A stretch of DNA of 32,970 nucleotides from an uncultured Prevotella sp. (GTDB lineage: Bacteria > Bacteroidota > Bacteroidia > Bacteroidales > Bacteroidaceae). This document shows positions 17,745-25,523 of this stretch, in pieces; positions within the stretch are counted from its first letter, which is position 1; every line of letters starts with the position of its first letter. The notes below the pieces were generated by a model, which was not told where the DNA came from, made no database searches, and saw only the letters and a program-made list of their open reading frames with translations. The position numbers and the translations under genes were made by a program. The DNA is taken from NCBI GenBank assembly GCA_946409435.1, contig CAMJWJ010000016.1, positions 1-32,970 of the forward strand, in the 5' to 3' direction.

Positions 17745-17856
17745 GAAAAACGAGTTTTTCTTTTGCATTTCGCTCACTTATTCGTAACTCTGGCTGTGCC
17801 GAACTTACTTTTCGTTCGGAAATGCAAAAGAAAAACGAGTTTTTCTTTTGCATTTC
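17735..17856. repeat. Two palindromes with shared stem and conserved flank
   Basis: The palindromes are at 17735-17771 and 17819-17856. Both have GAAATGCAAA...TTTTGCATTTC arms around GAAAAACGAGTTTTTC, differing by one A. Each is followed by GCTCACTTATTCGTAAC. The second is preceded by TTCGTTCG, close to the TTCGCTCG ahead of the palindrome at 219. Apart from the shared flank, the stems are unlike those at 48-257. Confidence 0.88.
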
Positions 17857-17877
17857 GCTCACTTATTCGTAACTTTG
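17847..17877 (+). promoter_or_regulatory. Promoter of the ftsB-like gene
   Basis: TTTG 17847-17850 in the right arm of the second palindrome, a 19-bp spacer, and TAacTTTG 17870-17877 in the conserved flank. The same spacing and placement are seen at 248-278. Confidence 0.85.
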
Positions 17878-17898
17878 CAAGCAAAAGAGCATGATGAG

Positions 17899-18246
17899 AT
17901 GAAAAAACTAAAGAAACTGTGTCTGCGGGTCTACCGCATCAAGGCGTTGAAATATGTGCTGGTCATCGTCATTGCCATCGTCATGATAGGCTTTGTCGAC
18001 GAAAACAGCGTGTGGCAACACTTCCAAAACAAGCAACACATCGGCGAGCTGAAGGAGGAAATAGCACGTTACACGGAGCAGAACAAGCAGGACTTGTCGC
18101 TGATACACAGGATTGACAGCGATCCGAAGCTGATCGAGAAGATAGCACGCGAGCGTTACTTCATGAAGGCCGACGACGAAGACATCTTCGTGCTGAGCGA
18201 CGACAAACAAAACACCGGATTCCTGAACGATGAGACAGCTCAGTAA
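17899..18246 (+). CDS. FtsB/DivIC-like septum formation protein
   Basis: Small bitopic membrane protein of 115 aa: a basic N terminus (about 1-17), one membrane helix (about 18-33), then a periplasmic coiled coil (about 45-70), then the ARERYFMKADDEDIFVL stretch usual in Bacteroidota FtsB/DivIC proteins. In E. coli FtsB joins FtsL and FtsQ at the divisome. The frame is open 51 bases upstream, but that would start in the promoter palindrome; ATG 17899 gives the expected form. It overlaps the next gene by 17 bp. Confidence 0.85.
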   Translation: MKKLKKLCLRVYRIKALKYVLVIVIAIVMIGFVDENSVWQHFQNKQHIGELKEEIARYTEQNKQDLSLIHRIDSDPKLIEKIARERYFMKADDEDIFVLSDDKQNTGFLNDETAQ

Positions 18247-18622
18247 GACAGAGACCGTCCTGCTGCTGCTCGGCGGTCTGCTCATGGTGATTGGTGCCGG
18301 TGGCAGCATGCTGCTCCAGGGGTGGTCGGCCTACGTTTTCGCACCTGGAGCACTACTGTTCGCTGCCATGCAGATGCGGCAGACGTATGAAGGCAACAAC
18401 TTCAACATACGCCGGCTGCGCCGCATGCTGCTGCTGAGCGACGCGCTGTTTCTCGTGGCAGCCCTGCTGATGCTCGCCAACTGGTCGCACTTCCTGCCCA
18501 TCAGCTATGAGTGGTACGTGAAGTACGTACACAACAACTGGATCGTCATCCTGCTCATAGCAGCCATCCTGCAACTCTATGCCAGCCACCGCATAGACAG
18601 CGAACTGGGAAAAGAGTGCTGA
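18230..18622 (+). CDS. Small multi-pass membrane protein, unknown function
   Basis: 130 aa with four hydrophobic segments (about 9-26, 33-47, 66-84, 103-119) and a basic loop (RRLRRM) between the second and third. Its start overlaps the FtsB-like gene, so translation is probably coupled, and a role at the envelope or divisome is possible but unproven. The stop codon lies in a 16-bp tandem repeat. I do not recognise a named family. Confidence 0.75.
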   Translation: MRQLSKTETVLLLLGGLLMVIGAGGSMLLQGWSAYVFAPGALLFAAMQMRQTYEGNNFNIRRLRRMLLLSDALFLVAALLMLANWSHFLPISYEWYVKYVHNNWIVILLIAAILQLYASHRIDSELGKEC

Positions 18623-18660
18623 GCACAAGGAGCGCTGAGCACAAGGAGCGCTGAGCACAA
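18618..18660. repeat. 16-bp tandem repeat over a stop codon
   Basis: Units at 18618-18633 and 18634-18649 are identical (GCTGAGCACAAGGAGC); a partial third begins at 18650. The TGA stop of the upstream membrane protein is in the first unit. Confidence 0.9.
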
Positions 18661-18691
18661 AAAAAGTACGCTGAGAGCGCAAAAAAACGCT

Positions 18692-18734
18692 AAATATTTG
18701 CACAATTGCTTAAAATTGCGCAAATATTTTTTTT
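18692..18734 (+). terminator. Rho-independent terminator after the membrane-protein gene
   Basis: AAATATTTGCACAATT (18692-18707) pairs with AATTGCGCAAATATTT (18714-18729) with one mismatch and a 6-base loop. The run of T at 18727-18734 follows. It ends the ftsB unit just before the next promoter. Confidence 0.85.
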
Positions 18735-18751
18735 ATCCCAATATATCGTTG

Positions 18752-18759
18752 TACATTTG
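18752..18759 (+). promoter_or_regulatory. -7 box of the lipoprotein-pyrC operon
   Basis: TAcaTTTG matches TAnnTTTG. The expected -33 position holds only TTTT, part of the terminator T-run. The predicted start is about 20 bases before the ATG at 18785. Confidence 0.6.
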
Positions 18760-18784
18760 CGGAAGATTTCGTGAAAACCATTAC

Positions 18785-19570
18785 ATGAATATGAAGAAAA
18801 CGCTCTATCTTGCTATCATGGTTGCGGCACTCACCTCGTGTGCCCAGTCGTATAACGTACAAGGCACCTCGTCTGTGACAGCCCTTGACGGCAGCAAACT
18901 CTACCTGAAGGCCATCAAGCAGGGCGAGGTGAAAAACATTGACTCCTGTGAGGTTGTACACGGCGAGTTCCACTTTGCCGGCCTGTTAGACACCGTCCGC
19001 ATGACCAACCTGTTCATGGACGACGAGAGCATCATGCCAGTAGTGCTTGAAGAGGGCGACATCACCATCAGAATCGACCAGGCATCGCAGAGCGTCAGCG
19101 GAACACCGCTGAACGACAGCCTGTACAAATTCATCGATAAGCACAACCAGCTGACCAACCGCATGAACGAGCTGTCACACCGCCAGAGCCAGATGCTGCT
19201 CGACGGCATCGAGGAGAACGTCATCAACGAGCAGCTGTCTGCCGAGGCAGCACAGATAGCACAGGAGGAAGACGAGCTTGTGACGAAGTTCATCGTGTCG
19301 AATTTCGACAACGTGCTCGGCCCGGGCGTGTTCATGATGATTACGAGCCAGTTCCGCTACCCTATCCTCACCCCGCAAATCGAAGACATCATGTCGAAAG
19401 CTACGGAGACATTCAAGAACGACCCGTTTGTCAAGGAATACTATAAGACGGCACAGGAAAACGAGCAGCGCATGAACGGACTCAGCGAGTCAGCCCCCGA
19501 CATGGCGGCCGGCGACACATTGCCCCAACAGCCCTCGCCTGCCCCACTGGTAAACCTGCCGAAGCAATGA
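18785..19570 (+). CDS. DUF4369-type lipoprotein
   Basis: 261 aa with a lipoprotein signal peptide: basic start (MNMKK), hydrophobic core and lipobox LTSC, so it is probably anchored to the membrane after cleavage before Cys. The N-terminal half (KLYLKAIKQGEVKNIDSC...GEFHFAG) is the beta-rich DUF4369 pattern found in Bacteroidota envelope proteins, often ahead of a thioredoxin domain. Here no CxxC thioredoxin motif follows; the rest is helical with a Pro-rich tail. A start at 18791 is also possible. Its last four bases overlap the pyrC start (ATGA). Confidence 0.82.
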   Translation: MNMKKTLYLAIMVAALTSCAQSYNVQGTSSVTALDGSKLYLKAIKQGEVKNIDSCEVVHGEFHFAGLLDTVRMTNLFMDDESIMPVVLEEGDITIRIDQASQSVSGTPLNDSLYKFIDKHNQLTNRMNELSHRQSQMLLDGIEENVINEQLSAEAAQIAQEEDELVTKFIVSNFDNVLGPGVFMMITSQFRYPILTPQIEDIMSKATETFKNDPFVKEYYKTAQENEQRMNGLSESAPDMAAGDTLPQQPSPAPLVNLPKQ

Positions 19571-21042
19571 AAACACTAATAACTGGAGGGCACATCGTCA
19601 ACGAGAACAGCGACTATTACGGTGACATCGTCATAGAAGACGGTGACATCGTCGACATTGTGCGCCAGAAATCCCCTGTCCGCAACAGCATCCATCCCGC
19701 AGACGCTTTCAGCGACAGCCACGCAGACATCATCGATGCCACGGGGTGCTACGTGCTGCCAGGCATCATCGACGACCACGTACACTTCCGCGAGCCGGGA
19801 CTGACCGCCAAGGCAGACATCGACAGCGAGAGCCGTGCCGCAGCAGCAGGAGGCGTCACCTCCTACTTCGACATGCCTAACACGCTGCCGCAGACGACCA
19901 CCGCGGAAGCCCTCGCCGACAAATTCCGGAGAGCAGCCGCCCACAGCCACGTCAACTACTCGTTCTTCTACGGCGCCACCAACGACAATGCCGACACCTT
20001 TGCATCGCTCGACGCCACCCGCATACCAGGCATCAAGCTCTTCATGGGTTCCTCTACGGGCAACATGCTCGTCGACCGTCCTCAAGCGCTGGAGCACATC
20101 TTCAAGACTTGCCCCCTGCCCCTGATGGTACATTGCGAAGACACCAGCATCATCAACCGCAACATGGAGTCAGCCCGACAGGCATGGGGCGACGATCCCC
20201 CCGTCAGCCTGCACGCCATGATCCGCAGCGAGGAAGCCTGCCTGTCGTCTACACGACAAGCCGTAGAACTGGCTCGCCGCTACGGCACACGGCTGCATAT
20301 CGCCCACGTCTCGACAGCCGAGGAGCTGGAACTCATCGACACCACGACAGCCAGCGGAAAGGCAGGAACCGTGGCCAACGGAAAGGCTGGAACGACAGCC
20401 AACGGAAAGGCTGGAACCGTGGCCGGCAGCCAGATTACTGCCGAGGTCTGCGTGGGTTACCTCTACTTCACCCAGCTCGACCACGAGCGGTTAGGTTCAC
20501 GCATAAAGGTCAACCCCGCCATCAAGACCCCCGTCGACCAGTTTATGCTACGCGAGGCGCTGAACGACGGGCGCATAGCAGTCATCGGTACCGACCATGC
20601 GCCCCATCTGCCCGAGCAGAAAGTAGGAGGCTGCTGCCGTGCAGCGTCAGGCATGCCTATGATACAGTTCTCGCTGCCCACCATGCTGGAGTTGGTCGAC
20701 GACGGCGTGCTGACACTAAGTCGCCTGGTGGAACTGATGTGCCACAATCCTGCCCGTCTGTTCGGCATTGAGCGCCGTGGATTCCTGCGCAAGGGCTACC
20801 GTGCCGACATCACCATCGTCCGTCCTTACTCACCGTGGACGGTCACCAAGGACGTCATCCTGAGCAAGTGCGGCTGGAGTCCCATGGAGGGTCACGAATA
20901 CCAGTGGCGCGTGGAATATACGCTTTGCAACGGACAGCCGGTATATGCCAACGGTATCGTCAACGATAATATCCTTGGCGAGGAAATACGTTTCAAGCAC
21001 GCCAATATCCTTGGCGAGGAAATACATTTCAAGCACCTATGA
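19567..21042 (+). CDS. pyrC: Dihydroorotase
   Basis: Cyclises N-carbamoyl-L-aspartate to dihydroorotate, step 3 of pyrimidine synthesis, right after the PyrB step. It is an amidohydrolase. Metal ligands are visible: H71 and H73 in DDHVHFREPG, the likely carbamylated K157 in IKLFMGSSTGN, H189 in MVHCED, H247 in HIAHVS, and D343 in GTDHAPH. At 491 aa it is longer than usual for two reasons: a 24-residue insertion (262-285) of three 8-residue repeats, and a 12-residue C-terminal duplication (467-478 and 479-490). Both are made by DNA tandem repeats and neither removes a ligand. It overlaps both neighbours by ATGA. Confidence 0.94.
   Translation: MKTLITGGHIVNENSDYYGDIVIEDGDIVDIVRQKSPVRNSIHPADAFSDSHADIIDATGCYVLPGIIDDHVHFREPGLTAKADIDSESRAAAAGGVTSYFDMPNTLPQTTTAEALADKFRRAAAHSHVNYSFFYGATNDNADTFASLDATRIPGIKLFMGSSTGNMLVDRPQALEHIFKTCPLPLMVHCEDTSIINRNMESARQAWGDDPPVSLHAMIRSEEACLSSTRQAVELARRYGTRLHIAHVSTAEELELIDTTTASGKAGTVANGKAGTTANGKAGTVAGSQITAEVCVGYLYFTQLDHERLGSRIKVNPAIKTPVDQFMLREALNDGRIAVIGTDHAPHLPEQKVGGCCRAASGMPMIQFSLPTMLELVDDGVLTLSRLVELMCHNPARLFGIERRGFLRKGYRADITIVRPYSPWTVTKDVILSKCGWSPMEGHEYQWRVEYTLCNGQPVYANGIVNDNILGEEIRFKHANILGEEIHFKHL
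20350..20421. repeat. 24-bp repeat (3 units) inside pyrC
   Basis: Three in-frame units encode A-(S/N)-GKAGT-(V/T). They fall in the loop after the H247 strand, at a point where related enzymes run directly from EELEL to ITAEVC. Confidence 0.9.
20965..21036. repeat. 36-bp direct duplication at the pyrC 3' end
   Basis: Units at 20965-21000 and 21001-21036 encode (D/A)NILGEEI-(R/H)-FKH twice. One more codon and the stop follow. Confidence 0.93.
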
Positions 21043-22043
21043 TAGCACGTTACGCCATCCCCTTCTTCTTCCTCATGGGCCTCGTAGTGGCTCCCTTAGT
21101 ATGCTACCTGATAACCCGATGGCTCCTGCCCAAGAGGGTGCGTCGCTACACTTTCCTCGCGTGTACATTATTTATATGGGGCACGGTGGCCTACGGCTAC
21201 CTCGTCGGTTTTCAGCAGTTGCAGGTGCACCACGTCGAGTTTGCCAGCCACGACCTTCCCGAGGCTTTTGACGGCTACCGCATCGTGCAGTTCAGCGATG
21301 CCCATATAGCCACCTGCAAGGGCAGCAAGCGCTGGCTGCTGCAAAGGGCTGTTGACAGCATCAATGCCCAGCGTGCAGACGCCATCGTCTTTACGGGCGA
21401 CATGCAGAACATCTATCCCGACGAACTGCCGCCGTTTGCCGCCATTCTCCGCCAGCTGAAGGCCAAGGATGGTGTCTTTGCCGTACTGGGCAACCACGAC
21501 TATGCCGTCTACCAGCAGGGTTCTGAATCCGAGAAGGAGCGCCGTTGCCAGGAGACCGTCCGTAACATCCGCGAGATGGGCTTTGACCTGCTGCTGAACG
21601 AGCACCGCACCATTCTTCGCCCCAGTCAGCAGAGCGATGCCAATACCCCGTCCACCATCGGCAATACCAACGACAGCATCGTCATTGCAGGCATGGAGAA
21701 CTGGGGGAAAGCCAAGCGCATGCCCCGCCGCGGCGATGTTGGGAAGACGCTGGCCGGCGTGAGCGACTCGGCGTTTGTCGTCATGCTACAGCACGATCCT
21801 ACGTGCTGGCGCGAGAAGATACTCGCCGAGAGCCGTGCGCAGCTGACGCTGAGCGGTCACACGCATGGCGGACAGGCCTCTGTGTTCGGATGGTCGCCCG
21901 TCTCGTTCAGCTACAACGAGTGGGGCGGCTTCTATCATGAAGGCGAGCGTTCGCTGTACGTGTCAACGGGTCTGGGTGCCCTCATCCCCTTCCGTCTGAA
22001 CCAGCCCGGCGAGATTGTAGTCATCACCCTAAGAAAGAAATAG
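21039..22043 (+). CDS. Membrane-anchored metallophosphoesterase
   Basis: 334 aa: two N-terminal membrane segments (about 6-26 and 38-57), then a calcineurin-like phosphoesterase domain. Motifs: FSDAHI (D87, H89), FTGDMQN (D121), LGNHDY (152-154) and LSGHTHGGQ near 284. This is the YkuE/YaeI-like layout; some relatives act on lipid pyrophosphates such as UDP-diacylglucosamine, others are of unknown use. A low-complexity Ser/Asn-rich loop follows the NHD region. Its last 11 codons with the stop are duplicated after the gene. The start overlaps pyrC (ATGA). Confidence 0.88.
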   Translation: MIARYAIPFFFLMGLVVAPLVCYLITRWLLPKRVRRYTFLACTLFIWGTVAYGYLVGFQQLQVHHVEFASHDLPEAFDGYRIVQFSDAHIATCKGSKRWLLQRAVDSINAQRADAIVFTGDMQNIYPDELPPFAAILRQLKAKDGVFAVLGNHDYAVYQQGSESEKERRCQETVRNIREMGFDLLLNEHRTILRPSQQSDANTPSTIGNTNDSIVIAGMENWGKAKRMPRRGDVGKTLAGVSDSAFVVMLQHDPTCWREKILAESRAQLTLSGHTHGGQASVFGWSPVSFSYNEWGGFYHEGERSLYVSTGLGALIPFRLNQPGEIVVITLRKK

Positions 22044-22076
22044 CGAGATTGTAGTCATCACCCTAAGAAAGAAATA
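22009..22076. repeat. 34-bp direct duplication over the phosphoesterase stop
   Basis: Identical units at 22009-22042 and 22043-22076, each beginning GCGAGATTGTAG and ending AAGAAAGAAATA. The first encodes the final residues (EIVVITLRKK) and most of the stop; the second is an untranslated copy ahead of the acyltransferase gene. Confidence 0.93.
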
Positions 22077-22107
22077 GCGAAATCCTGCAAAAAGCAATCA
22101 CACCATC

Positions 22108-22869
22108 ATGAAATACCTCTATCGCATCTATCAAGTCTTCGTAGCCTTCCCCGTGACCATCCTCATGACCATCTGGACAGCCCTGCAGGTAGGCGTGGGC
22201 TGTACGTTCGGCAACGGTCACTTCTGGGGCTACTATCCCGGACGTTGGTGGGCACGTGTCATCACGCGTGCTTTCCTGCTGCCCGTGAGCGTCGAGGGAC
22301 GCGAGAACCTGGAGCCAAACCAGTCGTACGTCTTCGTGGCCAACCATCAGGGAGCTTTCGACATTTTCCTGATTTACGGCTATCTGGGTCGTAACTTCAA
22401 ATGGATGATGAAGCACGAGCTGAAGAAGATACCCTTCGTGGGCTATGCCTGCCAGAAGTCTCACCAGATATTCGTCGACAAGCGCGGACCGAGCAAGGTA
22501 CGTGCCACCTACGAGGCAGCTCGCCATATTCTGCAGACGGGCAACTGCAGCGTGGTGGTGTTTCCCGAGGGTGCCCGTACGTTCAGCGGCCACATGGGTG
22601 AGTTTCGCAAGGGCGCCTTTGCGCTGGCCGACGAGCTGCAGCTGCCTGTGGTGCCGCTGACCATCAACGGTTCGTTCAACATCATGCCTCGCATGCGCGA
22701 CTGGCACTTTGCGTCGTGGCACCGTCTGTCGCTGACCATTCATGCCCCCATCTACCCGATTGGGCAGGGGCCTCAGAATATTCAGGCCACCATGCATCAG
22801 GCCTACGACAGCGTCATGTCGTCGCTTGCCCCCGAATACCAGGGCTTCGTCGAGAATCCCGACCAGTAG
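22108..22869 (+). CDS. 1-acyl-glycerol-3-phosphate acyltransferase (PlsC family)
   Basis: Transfers an acyl chain to lysophosphatidic acid to give phosphatidic acid, at the inner membrane. 253 aa with an N-terminal membrane helix (about 9-30). Motif I NHQGAFD (H80, D85) is the catalytic HX4D, FVDKRGPSK is motif II, FPEGART (152-158) motif III and VPLTINGS motif IV. It is last in the lipoprotein-pyrC-phosphoesterase unit, separated by 64 bp holding the duplicated 34-bp unit. Other acyltransferases share these motifs, so the acceptor is inferred. Confidence 0.9.
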   Translation: MKYLYRIYQVFVAFPVTILMTIWTALQVGVGCTFGNGHFWGYYPGRWWARVITRAFLLPVSVEGRENLEPNQSYVFVANHQGAFDIFLIYGYLGRNFKWMMKHELKKIPFVGYACQKSHQIFVDKRGPSKVRATYEAARHILQTGNCSVVVFPEGARTFSGHMGEFRKGAFALADELQLPVVPLTINGSFNIMPRMRDWHFASWHRLSLTIHAPIYPIGQGPQNIQATMHQAYDSVMSSLAPEYQGFVENPDQ

Positions 22870-22910
22870 GGGGATGGATGATGTGTGATGGATGATGGAT
22901 GATGGTTGAT

Positions 22911-23069
22911 GAAAAGTACCTTAATGTGACGTTGGGACATTGGGACATTGTGGCACTTTTCGGGAAAAGTACCTTAATGTGACGTTGGGACATTGGGACG
23001 TTGGGACACTTTTCGGGAAAAGTACCTTAATGTGACGTTGGGACATTGGGACGTTGTGACACTTCCTGA
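22911..23069. repeat. 53-bp tandem array (3 units) of a dispersed repeat
   Basis: Units at 22911-22963, 22964-23016 and 23017-23069, each opening GAAAAGTACCTTAATGTGAC and continuing with GGGACATT-like iterations. The end of the last unit is altered. Unit junctions form ACTTTTCGGGAAAAGT, a 7-bp dyad. It fills the convergent gap between the acyltransferase and PBP genes. Related single copies lie at 27281-27325 and 27515-27557. A short GATG-rich stretch (22872-22911) comes before it. Confidence 0.92.
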
Positions 23070-23083
23070 AAAGGGAAGGAGGA

Positions 23084-25414
23084 CTACTCAAAGATGTCCT
23101 CAATCGACTCACCGTCTCCGTCAGCAAAGTCGCTCAGTCCGGAATCATCGATGACACAAGGATTATAGCCAGGAGGCATGTCGAAGACGGCCTGATCGCT
23201 GTAGCCCAGCTGTGGGTCCTTGTAGACTCGCTGCATGAAATAGGCGAATACGGGCAGCGCCATCGTTGCGCCCTGTCCCATGGCCATCGAGTCGAAGTGG
23301 ATGTCGCGGTCGTCGCCGCCCACCCAGACGCCGCTGACGAGTGTCGGCGTGATGCCCATAAACCACGCGTCGCTGTTGTTGTTGGTGGTACCCGTCTTGC
23401 CGGCTATCTCGCCTTTCAGTCCGTAGCGGAAGCGCAGTCGTCCTGCCGTTCCTCCGTCGACAACGGCCTTGAGCATGTATAGCATCTTGTTGGCACTCTC
23501 CTCGCTGATGACCTCGTTCATGCGGGGCTGGAACTGAGCGATGATGTTCCCCTCGTTGTCTTCAATCCTCGTGACGAAGGTGTGTGCCGCACGTATGCCG
23601 TGGTTGACGAAGGCTGTGTAGGCGCTGACCATCTCGCCTACGGTAATCTCGCATGGGCCGAGACAGAGCGACATCGAGGGGTGAATCTCGGGATTGCGTA
23701 TGCCATATTCGTGGAGCAGGGTAACGAATGCCTGCGGATTCAGCTTGCTCATCAGGTAGGCCGAAATCCAGTTGTTCGACTGCTGCAGTCCCCACTTCAG
23801 GGTCACCATGTCGCCATATCGTGCCTTGCTGCCGTTGCGTGGTGTCCAGGGCCGTCCGGCTACCATGTAGGTCTGCTGTACGTTTGGAGCGAGGTCGCAT
23901 GGCGAGAATCCGTTCTCCATGGCCAGCGAATAGAGGAATGGCTTGATGGTCGACCCGACCTGTCGCCGTCCTTCCATTGCCATATCGTAGGCGAAGTGCG
24001 TGAAGTCCATGCCTCCGACGTAGGCCTTGACGTGTCCGTTCTGTGGGCACACGCTCATGAATCCGCAGCGCAGGAAGGTCTTGTAGTAGCGTATCGAGTC
24101 GAGTGGTGTCATGACGGTGTCTATCTCGCCGTGGTATGTGAAGACGCTCATCTCCGTCTTTGTCCTGAACGACTTCATGATTTGCTCCTCGCTGTTGCCA
24201 GCCGCCTTCATGGCGCGGTATCGGTCGCATTGGCGCACGGAGCGCATGAGTATCTTGTCTACCTGGTCAACCGACAGGCTGCCCGAGAAGGGTGCCGTCT
24301 TCCTGCCGCGCTTCTCCTTGGTGAATGCCGGTTGCAGGAACTTTGCCACGTGCTCCTTGACGGCCTCCTCGGCATACTGCTGCATGCGGGAGTCGATGGT
24401 GGTGTAGACCTTCAGTCCGTCGGTATAGACGTTGTACGGCGTGCCGTCCTTCTTCTTGTTCTTGTTACACCAGCCGTACAGGGGATCCAGCTCCCAGTTC
24501 AGCGAGTCGATGTGGTATTTCACCATGTTCCACTCGGGATATTCGGCGCGTATCGGCTCCTTAGCCATCATGTAGCGGCGCAGGAAGTCGCGGAAGTATA
24601 CGGCCACGCCGTCCTTGTGGTCGGCAACGTGGAACTTCAGGTTCAGCTTCTCGGCGGCATACTTGTCGTACTCGCTCTCGGTGATGTATCCCGCCTTCTC
24701 CATCTGGCGCAGCACCACGTTGCGTCGCTCTGTGCATCGCTCTGGGTGGCGTACGGGATTGAAGTACGACGGATTCTTGCACAGTCCTATCAGCACCGCC
24801 GACTCTGCCACGGTCAGCTCCTTGGGTTCCTTGCTGAAGTAGGTGTTGGCAGCCGTCTTGATGCCCACGGCATTGTGCAGGAAGTCGAAGTAGTTCAAGT
24901 ACATGGCGATTATCTCGTCCTTCGTGTAGTTACGCTCCAGCTTGACGGCTATCACCCACTCGATGGGTTTCTGCAGCAGTCGCTCCATCACGCTGTGTGC
25001 CGTTGCGGAGTACAGCTGCTTGGCCAGCTGCTGGCTGATGGTCGAGCCGCCGCCAGCCGACTTCTGCCCCATCAGGCCGCGCTTGACGACGGCACGTCCC
25101 AGGGCGATGAAGTCGATGCCCGAATGGTCGTAGAACCGTACGTCCTCGGTAGCCACCAGGGCGTGCACCAGCGATGGTGCCAGCTGGGTGTAGTCTACCA
25201 TGATGCGGTTCTCGCGGTTGTAGTTCCAGGTACCCATGATTTTCCCGTCGGCTGAATAGACCTGCGTGGCAAAGCGGTTGATGGGGTTCTGCAGGTCCTC
25301 AATGGGCGGCATGTAGCCTATCCAGCCGCGCTCTATCGCCACGAAAGCAAGGGTGGCCGTCAGCACTACCAGTAACAACAAAGTCCATAAAATGCGTACT
25401 ATAACTTTTCTCAT
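23084..25414 (-). CDS. Class A penicillin-binding protein (PBP1A-like)
   Basis: Bifunctional peptidoglycan synthase: glycosyltransferase plus transpeptidase. 776 aa with a membrane anchor at about 5-27. GT51 domain: catalytic Glu90 in TEDVRFYDHSG, then GGGSTISQQLAKQ (121-133) and KNPSYFNP (213-220). Transpeptidase: S488-x-x-K491 in GSTIKPF, S546-N-N548 and GKTGT near 655. An acidic tail ends the protein. The frame is open to 25801, but that extension runs through the divergent promoters and into pyrB, so ATG 25414 is chosen. The gene faces the acyltransferase gene across the 53-bp array. Confidence 0.93.
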   Translation of the reverse strand: MRKVIVRILWTLLLLVVLTATLAFVAIERGWIGYMPPIEDLQNPINRFATQVYSADGKIMGTWNYNRENRIMVDYTQLAPSLVHALVATEDVRFYDHSGIDFIALGRAVVKRGLMGQKSAGGGSTISQQLAKQLYSATAHSVMERLLQKPIEWVIAVKLERNYTKDEIIAMYLNYFDFLHNAVGIKTAANTYFSKEPKELTVAESAVLIGLCKNPSYFNPVRHPERCTERRNVVLRQMEKAGYITESEYDKYAAEKLNLKFHVADHKDGVAVYFRDFLRRYMMAKEPIRAEYPEWNMVKYHIDSLNWELDPLYGWCNKNKKKDGTPYNVYTDGLKVYTTIDSRMQQYAEEAVKEHVAKFLQPAFTKEKRGRKTAPFSGSLSVDQVDKILMRSVRQCDRYRAMKAAGNSEEQIMKSFRTKTEMSVFTYHGEIDTVMTPLDSIRYYKTFLRCGFMSVCPQNGHVKAYVGGMDFTHFAYDMAMEGRRQVGSTIKPFLYSLAMENGFSPCDLAPNVQQTYMVAGRPWTPRNGSKARYGDMVTLKWGLQQSNNWISAYLMSKLNPQAFVTLLHEYGIRNPEIHPSMSLCLGPCEITVGEMVSAYTAFVNHGIRAAHTFVTRIEDNEGNIIAQFQPRMNEVISEESANKMLYMLKAVVDGGTAGRLRFRYGLKGEIAGKTGTTNNNSDAWFMGITPTLVSGVWVGGDDRDIHFDSMAMGQGATMALPVFAYFMQRVYKDPQLGYSDQAVFDMPPGYNPCVIDDSGLSDFADGDGESIEDIFE

Positions 25415-25438
25415 GATGCAGGATTCAATGCTATTTGA

Positions 25439-25504
25439 CTGCAAAATTACAAAAATCTTCGGAATAATCGCACGGAAATTCAGAAATAATATGTAATTTT
25501 GCAG
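25439..25504. promoter_or_regulatory. Divergent promoter region with 12-bp inverted repeat
   Basis: CTGCAAAATTAC (25439-25450) and GTAATTTTGCAG (25493-25504) are exact reverse complements. Each contains a TAatTTTG -7 box: 25449-25442 on the minus strand for the PBP gene, and 25494-25501 on the plus strand for pyrB. No TTTG is at -33 for either. The 42-bp spacer would have to hold both upstream contacts. Confidence 0.75.
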
Positions 25505-25523
25505 GTAAATAAACGAGAAGCCA

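Noticed and set aside
22911..23069. Regular repeats resembling a CRISPR array
   Set aside because: The units are directly tandem with no unique spacers, there are only three, and no cas gene is in the window.
23582..25255. Long open frame on the plus strand opposite the PBP gene (557 codons), and similar ones opposite the ABC-F gene and glyA
   Set aside because: They are antisense shadows of strongly recognised genes, with no known motifs and His/Val/Leu-rich composition typical of the reverse frame.
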